A stretch of DNA of 64,000 nucleotides from Hephaestia sp. MAHUQ-44. GTDB taxonomy: Bacteria; Pseudomonadota; Alphaproteobacteria; Sphingomonadales; Sphingomonadaceae. The position numbers were made by a program, and so were the translations under genes. A model generated the notes under the pieces. That model had not been told where the DNA came from and did not search any database. It worked only from the letters and a program-made list of their open reading frames with translations. The DNA lies in contig NZ_JAMSLX010000004.1 of assembly GCF_023806085.1 (NCBI RefSeq), forward strand, positions 62,001 through 126,000, in the 5' to 3' direction. Shown here in pieces: positions 1-8,097 of this stretch. The number at the start of each line of letters is the position of its first letter. Within the stretch, counting starts at the first letter, position 1.

Positions 1-1
1 G

Positions 2-1255
2 ATCTGGCGGCGTTTCACGCACGATCCGCGGCTGATGGTCGCGAAAGGCGATACCGGCGAGGTCGCGTGCGATCATTACCACCGCTGGCGCGACGATGTG
101 GCGCTGATGAAGACGCTGGGGTTGCAGGCATATCGCTTTTCGATCGCCTGGGGGCGGGTGCTGCCCGACGGTACGGGGCGCGTCAATCAGGCCGGGCTCG
201 ATTTCTACGAACGGCTGGTCGACGAATTGCTCGCGGGCGGGATTCAACCGCTCGTCACGCTTTACCATTGGGATCTGCCCGCCGCGCTCGACGATCGCGG
301 CGGCTGGCTCAACCGGGACAGCGCCGACTGGTTTGCCGATTATGCGCGGCTGCTGTTCGATCGGTTCGACGGGCGGGTGACCAAATGGGTGACGATCAAC
401 GAGCCCTGGGTGATTGCCGACGGCGGCTATCTGCACGGCACGCTCGCGCCGGGGCATCGCAACATGTTCGAGGCGCCGATCGTCAGCCGCAATCTGATGC
501 GCGCGCATGGCAGCGCGGTCGAGGCCTATCGCGCGAGCGGGCAGCACGAGATCGGCCTCGTCGTCAATATCGAGCCCAAGCTGGCGGCGTCGGACAGCGC
601 GGCGGACCATGCCGCGCAGCGCCGCGCCGAAGCCTATATGAACCGTCAGTATCTCGATCCCGCGATCCACGGCCGCACCCCGCCCGAACTCGCCGCGATG
701 TACGGCGAGGCGTGGGAGGATTGGTCGGCGGACGATCTGGCGCTCGCGCGTCAGCGAATCGATTTCCTCGGGGTCAATTATTACACGCGCAGCGTCGTGC
801 GCGCCGACGACACTATATTCCTCACCCGCGCCGCGCCGGTGACGCAAAAGCGTTCGACGCACATGACGACGGGGTGGGAAGTGTCGCCAGCGGCGCTCAC
901 CGACATGCTGGTCTGGGTGCAAGCCGAATATGGCGACATCCCGCTCTACGTCACCGAAAACGGGGCTGCGTTCTACGATCCGCCGCGCGCGGTGAACGGC
1001 GCGATCGATGATCCGTTGCGGGTCGATTATCTGCGCTCGCACATCGCGGCGGTCGGCGATGCGATCGCGCGCGGGGTCGATGTACGCGGTTATATGCTGT
1101 GGTCGCTGCTCGACAATCTCGAATGGACGCTCGGCTATGCGCAGCGCTTCGGCATCGTCCATGTCGATTTCGAGACCCAGGCGCGTACCCCCAAGGCGAG
1201 TGCGCATTTCTATCGCGACGTGATCGCCCGAAACGGGGCGCTGCCGAACGGCTGA
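2..1255 (+). CDS. GH1 family beta-glucosidase, 5' end outside the window
   Basis: Glycoside hydrolase family 1 retaining beta-glucosidase, hydrolysing terminal beta-glucosides. The frame is open to the left edge (reads IWRRFTHDPRL before the first internal Met), so only about the first 10-20 residues are missing. The family's two catalytic signatures are intact: TINEPW, with the acid/base Glu codon at 401-403, and YVTENG, with the nucleophile Glu codon at 956-958. The substrate-pocket segment WSLLDNLEW is also present near the C terminus. No signal peptide can be judged because the N terminus is missing. The neighbour ispG is functionally unrelated. The stop codon lies at the edge of the inverted-repeat element described at 1262-1444. 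Confidence 0.93.
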   Translation: MWRRFTHDPRLMVAKGDTGEVACDHYHRWRDDVALMKTLGLQAYRFSIAWGRVLPDGTGRVNQAGLDFYERLVDELLAGGIQPLVTLYHWDLPAALDDRGGWLNRDSADWFADYARLLFDRFDGRVTKWVTINEPWVIADGGYLHGTLAPGHRNMFEAPIVSRNLMRAHGSAVEAYRASGQHEIGLVVNIEPKLAASDSAADHAAQRRAEAYMNRQYLDPAIHGRTPPELAAMYGEAWEDWSADDLALARQRIDFLGVNYYTRSVVRADDTIFLTRAAPVTQKRSTHMTTGWEVSPAALTDMLVWVQAEYGDIPLYVTENGAAFYDPPRAVNGAIDDPLRVDYLRSHIAAVGDAIARGVDVRGYMLWSLLDNLEWTLGYAQRFGIVHVDFETQARTPKASAHFYRDVIARNGALPNG

Positions 1256-1261
1256 GAGTCT

Positions 1262-1444
1262 GTTTGAGAAATCGCGAAAGGGCGATTTCCGAAGCGGCAC
1301 CGGCCCGCTCCCCCACGGGGGCCCCACAAAGTAATACTTTGTGGGGTGACACCCCCACCCGGCCACCCAGCGACAATATTCTATGGGTGGCCGGGTGGGG
1401 GAGCGGGCCGGTGCCGCAATGCGCCGGAAGGCGCATTCTCAAAC
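1262..1444. repeat. Intergenic structured repeat element, copy 1 (with nested insertion)
   Basis: Fills the gap between the GH1 gene and ispG. A 9-bp terminal inverted repeat (GTTTGAGAA at 1262-1270, TTCTCAAAC at 1436-1444) encloses a small hairpin on each side (about 1269-1289 and 1418-1437). Between them lies a long stem: the right arm at 1385-1417 pairs with an interrupted left arm (1294-1316 plus 1352-1368), leaving a 16-nt loop at 1369-1384. The outer arms are identical to those of the second copy at 25128-25210. The inner stem differs between copies by compensatory changes. The left arm is split by a palindrome flanked by 7-bp direct repeats (separate entry). No ORF lies in it. It could be a REP-like or MITE-like element. 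Confidence 0.8.
1310..1358. repeat. Nested palindromic insertion with 7-bp direct repeats
   Basis: A 25-nt near-perfect palindrome (12-bp arms at 1322-1333 and 1335-1346, one central base) sits inside the left arm of the larger element. It is bracketed by CCCCCAC at 1310-1316 and again at 1352-1358. Removing the segment between the direct repeats together with one repeat restores an arm that aligns base for base with the second copy of the element. This is the pattern expected of a small insertion with target duplication. No transposase is nearby. Confidence 0.6.
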
Positions 1445-1519
1445 GGCCTCTGAGCCACCCGCCTTTCGCCTGCACTGTGCAAGCGCTATATGTGGAAGCG
1501 AAAACGCAGGAAATCTCCC

Positions 1520-2644
1520 ATGTCTCTTCGTCCCTGGCGCGATATCATGCGCCGCAAGAGCCGCCAGATCATGGTCGGCAACGTGCCTGTCGGCGGCGAT
1601 GCGCCGGTCACCGTCCAGACGATGACCAACACGCCGACCTCGGACGCGCGAGCGACGATCGACCAGATCCGGCGCTGCGAGGACGTCGGCGTCGACATCA
1701 TCCGCGTGAGCTGCCCCGACGTGGAGAGCACCGCCGCGCTCAAGCAGATTGTGCGCGAAAGCCGCGTGCCGATCGTCGCCGACATCCATTTCCACTATAA
1801 GCGCGCGCTTGAAGCGGCCGATGCCGGCGCGGCGTGCCTGCGGATCAATCCGGGCAATATCGGCTCGGACGCGCGTGTGCGGGAGGTCATCAACGCCGCC
1901 AAGGCCAATGGCTGTTCGATGCGGATCGGCGTCAATGCGGGCAGCCTCGAACGCGACCTGCTCGAAAAATATGGCGAGCCGTGCCCCGAGGCGCTGGTCG
2001 AATCGGCGATGGACCATATCAAGATCCTCCAGGATCACGATTTCCACGAATTCAAGGTTGCGGTGAAGGCGTCGGACCAGTTCCTTGCGGTCGCCGCCTA
2101 TCAGCAACTCGCCGAACTGGTCGATTGCCCGCTGCATCTTGGCATCACCGAGGCGGGCGGGTTCGTTTCGGGCACCGTCAAATCGGCGATCGGGATCGGT
2201 AATTTGCTGTGGTTCGGGATCGGCGACACGATCCGCGTTTCCTTGTCGGCCGAACCCGAGGACGAGGTCCGCGTCGGCTTCGAGATTCTGAAGGCGCTGG
2301 GCATCCGCAACCGCGGCGTGCGCATCGTTTCGTGCCCCAGTTGCGCGCGGCAGGGCTTCGACGTCATCCGCACCGTGCAGAAGCTTGAGGAGCGCCTCCA
2401 GCACATCCGCACGCCGATGTCGCTCTCGGTGCTCGGCTGCGTCGTCAACGGCCCCGGCGAAGCGCGCGAGACCGATATCGGCATCACCGGCGGCGGCAAC
2501 GGGACGCACATGGTCTATCTGTCGGGCGTCACCGATCACCATGTGCAGGATGCCGACATGATCGAGCACATCGTCAAACTGGTCGAGGCCAAGGCCGCCG
2601 AGATCGAGGCCGCCGAGGCCGCGCAGCAAATCGCGGCGGAATAA
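1520..2644 (+). CDS. ispG: 4-hydroxy-3-methylbut-2-enyl diphosphate synthase (flavodoxin/ferredoxin)
   Basis: IspG/GcpE converts MEcPP to HMBPP in the MEP isoprenoid pathway, using a [4Fe-4S] cluster. The product has 374 residues. The start MSLRPWRDI is chosen over an upstream in-frame Met at 1490 because the family begins at this motif and an AGGA-like ribosome binding site precedes it. The N-terminal TIM-barrel segment is [20 protein letters not shown]. The C-terminal cluster ligands are visible in [10 protein letters not shown] and [11 protein letters not shown]. The gene ends directly against the convergent pcm stop, with no spacer. Confidence 0.97.
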   Translation: MSLRPWRDIMRRKSRQIMVGNVPVGGDAPVTVQTMTNTPTSDARATIDQIRRCEDVGVDIIRVSCPDVESTAALKQIVRESRVPIVADIHFHYKRALEAADAGAACLRINPGNIGSDARVREVINAAKANGCSMRIGVNAGSLERDLLEKYGEPCPEALVESAMDHIKILQDHDFHEFKVAVKASDQFLAVAAYQQLAELVDCPLHLGITEAGGFVSGTVKSAIGIGNLLWFGIGDTIRVSLSAEPEDEVRVGFEILKALGIRNRGVRIVSCPSCARQGFDVIRTVQKLEERLQHIRTPMSLSVLGCVVNGPGEARETDIGITGGGNGTHMVYLSGVTDHHVQDADMIEHIVKLVEAKAAEIEAAEAAQQIAAE

Positions 2645-3289
2645 TCAGCGCCAGCCCTCGGCGCCGATCAGCGGCACGAAGGCGACCCCACCCAGATCCT
2701 CCTGCGCGAACGCGTCCTTACCGGTGCGTGTCAGCTTGAGCAGCCGCTGGTTGCCGGGGTGGCCGGTCGGGATCACCAATCGCCCTCCGATCGCGAGGTG
2801 CGCCTTGAGCGTTGCGGGCACGTGGCGCGCGCCGGCCGAGACGATGATCGCGTCGAACGGCGCCGCATCGGCCGCGCCCGTTATGCCGTCGCCGATGCGG
2901 ATGGCGATATTGTCATAGCCGAGCGCGGCGAGGCGCATCGCCGCGGCCTCGGCGAGCGCAGGGTGCCGTTCGATCGCGATCACGCGCGCCGCGATCTGGC
3001 CGATGACCGCGGCGGCATAGCCCGATCCGGCGCCCACTTCGAGTACGCGATCGCCCGGCCCCAATGCGGCCGCCTCGATCATCGCCGCGACAATATAAGG
3101 CTGCGAGATCGTCTGCCCGTCGGCGATCGGCAACGGCGTGTCGTCATACGCCCGGTCGGCATAAGCCGGATCGACGAAGACGTCGCGCGGCACGCGGCGC
3201 ATCGCGTCCAGCACTGCCGCATCGGCGATGCCGCGCGCGGCGATCTGGTTGGCGACCATGTAGTGGCGGCGTTCGACGAAATTGGTCAT
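2645..3289 (-). CDS. pcm: Protein-L-isoaspartate O-methyltransferase
   Basis: PCMT transfers a methyl group from S-adenosylmethionine to L-isoaspartyl residues in damaged proteins, starting their repair. The product has 214 residues. The SAM-binding motif is EVGAGSGYAAAV (around residues 80-92). The family motif DGQTISQPYIVA sits just before it, and IVSAGARHVP follows. The gene converges on ispG with no spacer. It may be functionally related to the isoaspartyl peptidase 1.9 kb away on the same strand, since both act on isoaspartyl damage, but the S1/P1 nuclease and a repeat lie between them. Confidence 0.95.
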   Translation of the reverse strand: MTNFVERRHYMVANQIAARGIADAAVLDAMRRVPRDVFVDPAYADRAYDDTPLPIADGQTISQPYIVAAMIEAAALGPGDRVLEVGAGSGYAAAVIGQIAARVIAIERHPALAEAAAMRLAALGYDNIAIRIGDGITGAADAAPFDAIIVSAGARHVPATLKAHLAIGGRLVIPTGHPGNQRLLKLTRTGKDAFAQEDLGGVAFVPLIGAEGWR

Positions 3290-3386
3290 CGCGTCTCTCC
3301 GTGCAGAAAAACGGCGCGCGCGCGGGGTAGATCCCGGTGACGTTATGATTCCGGTATCCAGCCACGAGGGCTAGCGATTGCGGCGC

Positions 3387-3415
3387 GTTGGACCCCGGAA
3401 CCAGTCCGGGGTGAC
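3387..3415. repeat. Short CCGG-type palindromic repeat, copy 1
   Basis: Stem ACCCCGGA (3392-3399) / TCCGGGGT (3405-3412) followed by GACG. Same architecture as the copies at 35603-35634, 54551-54579 and 51689-51711, with covarying stem bases. It lies between pcm and the S1/P1 nuclease gene, in the 149-bp gap. Confidence 0.7.
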
Positions 3416-3438
3416 GGGGGACTGTCCCCTGTTGCGGG

Positions 3439-4287
3439 TCAGCCTAACGCCTGGTCGAGCAATTTGGCGAGCCGCAGCCCGCCGCGCTCGACCTGCAACT
3501 GCGCGACCGGCACGAGGCGTTCGATTGTGGCCTCGTCGAGCACGACCTTGGCCGGGGTCGGCGCGCAAGGATCGGCCATCGCGCTGCCATAGACCGAATC
3601 GTGCGCGACGTGCGCGGTCTCGCGACTCCAGTCGGGAACGTCGCCCGCTTGCAGCCGCGCCTTTTCGGCGGGAGCATAACGGCGGACGATCGTCGGCGGG
3701 GTCGAGATCGCGCGTTCGGCGAGCAGCCCGTCCCACACGCTGTGCAGGTTGAGTCGCGGCGGCGCGTAGATGCCGTACGCCGCGGTCACCTTGTTGCCGC
3801 CGGCATCGCCTTTCTCGCCCGCGTGGAGCGGCTGGTGCAGATCGCCGACGAAATGGATCAGGAACACCAGCGCCTTGAGGCGTTCGATGCGTGGCGCGCG
3901 CGTGTCCTTGAGCGTCGCCACGTCGCGCGTGATCTGCGCCGAGACGCAATCGCCCTCGGCGCATTCTGGGGGCAGCGCGAAGGGCGCGCAGATGTTCACA
4001 TCCTGATAGTGCCAGACGAAGGTGTTCCTGAAGCGGTCGCCGAGCTTCTTGATGCAATCGGGCCAGACGGAGGCCTGCTCGGGGGTGCGCGCGGGGCATT
4101 GAGGGGTGTCGAGATCGGCGGCGTGCGACAGCAGCGCGATCACTGTCGCGCGCGTCTGCGGCTTGACGTTGAGCATCGCGATTCTGGCGATCGTCTCGTG
4201 CCCATATTCCCAATAGGCGGCGGCCGGAGACGCGGCGAGTGTGGCGAGGGCAAAGGCGGCGAGCAGCAGCGAGAGACGGCGAATCAT
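3439..4287 (-). CDS. Secreted S1/P1-type nuclease
   Basis: Zinc-dependent nuclease of the S1/P1 family, predicted to cleave single-stranded nucleic acid outside the cytoplasm. The product has 282 residues. The start MIRRLSLLLAAFALA gives a clean signal peptide cleaved around AAA-YW; an upstream ORF extension into the neighbouring gene was rejected. The mature N terminus (YWEYGHETIA) supplies the Trp and His that ligate zinc in this family. HFVGDLHQPLHAG and LHSVWDGLL supply the other ligands. It starts 23 bp after the stop of the isoaspartyl peptidase gene on the same strand, so the two are probably co-transcribed. Confidence 0.92.
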   Translation of the reverse strand: MIRRLSLLLAAFALATLAASPAAAYWEYGHETIARIAMLNVKPQTRATVIALLSHAADLDTPQCPARTPEQASVWPDCIKKLGDRFRNTFVWHYQDVNICAPFALPPECAEGDCVSAQITRDVATLKDTRAPRIERLKALVFLIHFVGDLHQPLHAGEKGDAGGNKVTAAYGIYAPPRLNLHSVWDGLLAERAISTPPTIVRRYAPAEKARLQAGDVPDWSRETAHVAHDSVYGSAMADPCAPTPAKVVLDEATIERLVPVAQLQVERGGLRLAKLLDQALG

Positions 4288-4310
4288 GCCGGTGTCTTTA
4301 GCGACGTGGC

Positions 4311-5234
4311 TCAGCCCTCGTCCCCGAAAATCGCCACCATCGGCGCGATCGCCGCGCCGGCGCGGGCGCGGTACATGCCGGGGGTCGTCAGTGACCAGGC
4401 GGGCACGCCATCGGTGCCGACGACGATCACCCCGCCGGTGCCGCCCAGCGCCTTGACCTCGGCGAGCACGGCGTCGGCGGCGGCCTGCGCGGCGTCGCTC
4501 GCATAGCGTATCCGTGCCGCGATTTCGTGGGCGACGCCGACGCGCAGGAAGAACTCGCCCGATCCGGTGCACGAGACCGCGCACGCCCGGTCGTCGGCCC
4601 AGGTGCCCGCCCCCGGTATCGGCGAATCGCCGACGCGGCCCCAGCGCTTGCCGGTGACGCCCCCGGTCGACGTCGCCGCCGCCACATGGCCGCGGCGGTC
4701 GCGCGCGACCGCGCCGACGGTGCCGTATTTCATGTCGACGTCAAACACGCTGCCGCCGGCCGCCTTCATCGCGTCGAGTTGCGCGCGGCGCTCGGGGAGC
4801 GCGAACCAATCGGGGCCAGCCTGTTCGAGCCCGTGCTCGCGCGAGAAAGCGTCGGCGCCGTGGCCGACGAGCAGGACGTGCGGGCTACGTTCCATCACCG
4901 CGCGCGCCAGCCGGACGGGGTTGCGTGTCGCAACCACGCCCGCGACCGCCCCGGCCCGGCGATCGCGCCCGTCCATGATTGCGGCGTCCATCTCGTTGCG
5001 GCCCTCATAAGTGAAGACCGAGCCGCGGCCGGCGTTGAACGAGGGGTGATCCTCAAGCGTGCAGACCGCCCCCTCGACCGCGTCGAGCGCGGTGCCTCCG
5101 TTGCGCAGCACCGCGCTCCCCGCCTCCAGCGCCTGCGCGAGCCCGTCGCGCGCGGCCGCTTCGGCCTCAGGCGCAATCCTCGCGCGTTCGAGGATTCCGG
5201 CACCACCGTGGATCAGCAGGGTCCAGCCGTTCAT
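4311..5234 (-). CDS. Isoaspartyl peptidase / L-asparaginase (Ntn hydrolase)
   Basis: Plant-type (EcAIII-like) asparaginase that autocleaves to expose an N-terminal catalytic Thr, then hydrolyses isoaspartyl dipeptides and asparagine. The product has 307 residues. The N-terminal family motif is LLIHGGAG. HPSFNAGRGSVFT and ATRNPVRLA follow. The autocleavage point is the Thr of MKYGTVGAVA (about residue 170), followed by TSTGGVTGKRWGRVGDSPIPG and the substrate loop CTGSGEFF. No signal peptide is seen. The first 23 codons overlap the 3' end of the upstream acyltransferase gene (68 nt shared), and the nuclease gene follows 23 bp downstream. Confidence 0.95.
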   Translation of the reverse strand: MNGWTLLIHGGAGILERARIAPEAEAAARDGLAQALEAGSAVLRNGGTALDAVEGAVCTLEDHPSFNAGRGSVFTYEGRNEMDAAIMDGRDRRAGAVAGVVATRNPVRLARAVMERSPHVLLVGHGADAFSREHGLEQAGPDWFALPERRAQLDAMKAAGGSVFDVDMKYGTVGAVARDRRGHVAAATSTGGVTGKRWGRVGDSPIPGAGTWADDRACAVSCTGSGEFFLRVGVAHEIAARIRYASDAAQAAADAVLAEVKALGGTGGVIVVGTDGVPAWSLTTPGMYRARAGAAIAPMVAIFGDEG

Positions 5235-6384
5235 CGCCGCGCGGTTTAGCAGATGCGCGCCGCGCTGCCACCCTCAGCCCGATCAAGGGGCGCAGCCAGC
5301 CGATCTCGCGGCCGATCAGATAGAAGCCCCAGCACCCCGCGACGGTCGCCGCCAGCAGGATCGCGAATTCGGCCCCCGCCGCGATCCCGTGCCCGATGAT
5401 CGCATAGCCGACCAAGACGATCACCGTCTGGTGGATGATGTAGAAGGGAAACACCGCCTCGGTCAGCATCGGGCGCCATGCCGCATCGCGGTTCCACCAG
5501 GTCTCGGCGATCCCGATCAGCGCCGCGATCGCAGGCCAGGCCTCGCCGTGCCGCGCGAGCCGATAGGCCAGCACGCTGCCGTCCGACGTGAAGCTGAAAT
5601 CGGGGTAGACGATCAGCAGCCCCGCAAGCGTTGCGTAGCAGCCGATCGCGGTAACGGCCGCCACCTTCCAATGCCGCGCCAGCGCCGCCATTACCGGCCG
5701 CGATCCCGCAAGGCCGAAGCCGAACACGAATGCGGGGAGGTAGCGCAGATGCGCGACGCCGTCGTTCAGCAGATCGTGCGTGTCGTCGATCTGGTGGAAG
5801 AGCACCGCCTCGAGCAACACGAGGTAGAGCGCGGGGATCGCCAGCGCACGCCAGCCGCCGAACGCGCGGTCGAACCAGCCCTGCGCGCGCGCGCCGATCG
5901 GCAGCGCCGCAACGCCGGCGAGGACCAATGTATAGACCCATAGATAGGCGACGAACCAGAGATGGTTCCACGTCGGCATGACGATCCCCGCCAGCGTGCC
6001 GAAGCGGAAATAGTCGGTCAGCCAGAAAGCGAGATAGTCGCCGGTATAGCCGTGTTGCGTGGTCAGCTCGACCCAGGTCTGCGGTGGCACCACCACCGCC
6101 ATGCCGAACAGCAGCGGCCACAGCAGCCGCCCGCTGCGCTGCCGCAGGAACGCGCCGATCCCCGGCATCTTCGTGATCAGCGCGCGGCTGGCATAGCCCG
6201 AGACGACGAACAGCAGCGTCAGCCGCCACGGGCTGGTGAGAAACATCGGAATTTCCGCCCAGACGAGCGGGTGCTCGGTCTTCACGTGGAAGCCCCAGGG
6301 CACGAACACCATGCCCACGTGATAGACGATCAGCAGCGCAAACGCCCCGATCCGCAGCCAATCCATGCCGTAATGCCGTTCCAT
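5167..6384 (-). CDS. Acyltransferase family 3 membrane protein
   Basis: Multi-spanning acyltransferase-3 family protein (OafA/MdoC-like fold), likely acylating a surface glycan or lipid; the substrate is unknown. About 405 residues. The start MERHYGMDWLRIGAF fits the family's RxxxLDxLRxxA opening; a farther upstream Met at 6414 is possible. Around ten hydrophobic segments are visible, the early conserved patch PLVWAEIPMFLTSPWRLTLLF among them. The last 23 codons run into the asparaginase gene. Divergent from the LytTR regulator with 95 bp between them, so the regulator may control it. Confidence 0.88.
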   Translation of the reverse strand: MERHYGMDWLRIGAFALLIVYHVGMVFVPWGFHVKTEHPLVWAEIPMFLTSPWRLTLLFVVSGYASRALITKMPGIGAFLRQRSGRLLWPLLFGMAVVVPPQTWVELTTQHGYTGDYLAFWLTDYFRFGTLAGIVMPTWNHLWFVAYLWVYTLVLAGVAALPIGARAQGWFDRAFGGWRALAIPALYLVLLEAVLFHQIDDTHDLLNDGVAHLRYLPAFVFGFGLAGSRPVMAALARHWKVAAVTAIGCYATLAGLLIVYPDFSFTSDGSVLAYRLARHGEAWPAIAALIGIAETWWNRDAAWRPMLTEAVFPFYIIHQTVIVLVGYAIIGHGIAAGAEFAILLAATVAGCWGFYLIGREIGWLRPLIGLRVAARRASAKPRGDERLDPADPRWCRNPRTREDCA

Positions 6385-6479
6385 CGCGATCGTCCTGCTT
6401 GTGCGTCGAGGCACGAGAACTGGCGCAGGCGCGATCGGGCTTGTATCGCGAAGGTTCGGGCGGAGGCTTCCGAGGGACG

Positions 6480-7316
6480 ATGCAGCACGCGGGCGTGACG
6501 AGCGGCGGATGGCGAGGGATGAACGGGGCGCAGCGCCGGCTCGCGCTGCTGTTCGGCGCGGGCTTTTTCGTCATCCTCGGTGTCATCATGGTCGCCAACG
6601 CGACCTCGATGGCGAGCGATTTCGCCGCTGCCCATATTCCCGTCACCACCGCGCATGTCTGGTTATGGGAAGTCAGCAGCATCATGGCGTGGCTGACGCT
6701 GCTGCCGCCGATCTGGCTGCTGGTCGCCTGGCTGGGCCGGGCGCGGCTGGCGTGGTGGAAGACCGCGCTGATCGTGCTGGCGGCGAGCCTTCCGGTATCG
6801 TTGTGGCACGTCGGGCTGATGGTGGCGCTTCGCAGCCTCGTCTATTGGCTGGAGGGCGAGCGCTATCGCTTCATGATGGGCATCGGGAATCCGCTGCTCT
6901 ACGAATATCGTAAGGATCTGGGCACCTTCCTCCAGTTCGCGGCGATCGCGCTGGTCGCGAAATGGCTGATTGCGCGCGCCGCAACGACGGGCACCGGCGA
7001 CGCCCCGTCGCCGCGCGTGCTCGCGATCAACGAAGGCAGCGTCACCCACTATGTGCCGATCGACGAGATCGAGAGCGCGTCGGCGGCGGGCAATTATGTC
7101 GAACTCGGCTGGACGCTGCGCCCACTGCTCCACCGCGCGACGCTCACCGCGATCGAGGCCGAACTGGGCGACGGTTTCGTCCGCATCCATCGCGGCCACC
7201 TCGTTCGCCGCGCCGCGATTCGCCGCGTCGCGACCGACAGGAATGGCGACTTCACGGTCGAACTCGCGAGCGGCGCGGTGCTGCGCGGCAGCCGGCGCTA
7301 TCGCGATGCGCTATGA
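6480..7316 (+). CDS. Membrane-anchored LytTR-domain transcriptional regulator
   Basis: N-terminal half with four hydrophobic spans (beginning LALLFGAGFFVILGVIMVA) followed by a C-terminal LytTR DNA-binding domain of about 100 residues (from PRVLAINEGSVTHYVPIDEI, through AAGNYVEL and RIHRGHLVR). About 278 residues from this start. A GAGGG box is correctly spaced for it; 6519 (MNGAQRR) is the alternative and gives almost the same protein. There is no receiver domain, so it is not a classical two-component regulator. It is divergent from the acyltransferase gene, its most likely target. Function inferred from domains only. Confidence 0.85.
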   Translation: MQHAGVTSGGWRGMNGAQRRLALLFGAGFFVILGVIMVANATSMASDFAAAHIPVTTAHVWLWEVSSIMAWLTLLPPIWLLVAWLGRARLAWWKTALIVLAASLPVSLWHVGLMVALRSLVYWLEGERYRFMMGIGNPLLYEYRKDLGTFLQFAAIALVAKWLIARAATTGTGDAPSPRVLAINEGSVTHYVPIDEIESASAAGNYVELGWTLRPLLHRATLTAIEAELGDGFVRIHRGHLVRRAAIRRVATDRNGDFTVELASGAVLRGSRRYRDAL

Positions 7317-7369
7317 TGCGCGTGAGTGGGGGGGCGGTCGCCGCTGCTTCCGCCCAACTGAAACAGCGC

Positions 7370-7660
7370 CTATTCCACCAACCCGTCGATCGCGTCGGCC
7401 ATCTCGATATCGCGTTCGGAAAGTCCGCCCGCATCGTGCGTCGTCAGCAGGATTTCGACGCGATTATAGACGTTCGACCATTCGGGATGATGGTCGGCTT
7501 TTTCCGCGAGCAAGGCGACGCGGGTCATGAAAGCGAACGCCTCGGAGAAGTCCGCGAAGGTGAAGCGCCGCGTGATCGCATCGCGCGCGTCGTCATAATC
7601 CCAGTCGGGCAGGCCATCGAGCGCTTCGGCGCGCTCGGCTTCGCTCAGTTGCTCGACCAT
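7370..7660 (-). CDS. phhB: 4a-hydroxytetrahydrobiopterin (pterin-4a-carbinolamine) dehydratase
   Basis: PCD/DCoH family, 96 residues, the normal size. It dehydrates pterin-4a-carbinolamine to regenerate the cofactor of aromatic amino acid hydroxylases. The signature [19 protein letters not shown] carries the active-site histidines. Convergent with the LytTR gene. No hydroxylase gene lies in the window, although maiA, a later step of tyrosine breakdown, is present at 22.1 kb. Confidence 0.95.
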   Translation of the reverse strand: MVEQLSEAERAEALDGLPDWDYDDARDAITRRFTFADFSEAFAFMTRVALLAEKADHHPEWSNVYNRVEILLTTHDAGGLSERDIEMADAIDGLVE

Positions 7661-7701
7661 CGCTCTCTCCTTGCCGTGGCTTGAGCGTCAGGGCTATCCA
7701 C

Positions 7702-8097
7702 ATGGCCATGAACGGGCAAGCGCCGAGCGCGGATGAAATCGAAACGATGGCACGTGAGGCGCTGGCGGGGCTGCCGGCTGCGTTCCGCGCCTATCTGGGC
7801 GATGTCGTGCTGAGGGTCGAGGATTATGCCGATGACGAGACGCTCGCTGCGCTCGGCATCGCGCACCCGCTCGATCTGTCGGGCCTCTATCACGGTCGGC
7901 CGGTGGGCGAGAAATCGTCGATGGATTCGGGCGCGATGCCCGATCGCATCTTCCTCTATCGCCGCGCGATCCTCGAGGAATGGATCGAAACCGGGGTGCG
8001 GCTCGACGATCTCGTCCGGCATGTGCTGGTGCACGAAGTCGGGCATCATTTCGGGCTGTCGGACGACGATATGCACCGGCTTGAGGATGAGGCGTGA
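7702..8097 (+). CDS. Minimal zincin-type metallopeptidase (COG3824)
   Basis: 131-residue protein of the zincin_1 family. The active-site helix HVLVHEVGHHFGLSDDDMHRLE contains HExxH and the third ligand. Role in the cell unknown for most members. ATG 7702 is chosen; a TTG at 7681 in frame is less likely. The stop codon overlaps the GTG start of ccmA (GTGA), so translation is coupled to the haem-export genes. Related genes are commonly found beside ccmA in sphingomonads, though the reason is not known to me. Confidence 0.9.
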   Translation: MAMNGQAPSADEIETMAREALAGLPAAFRAYLGDVVLRVEDYADDETLAALGIAHPLDLSGLYHGRPVGEKSSMDSGAMPDRIFLYRRAILEEWIETGVRLDDLVRHVLVHEVGHHFGLSDDDMHRLEDEA

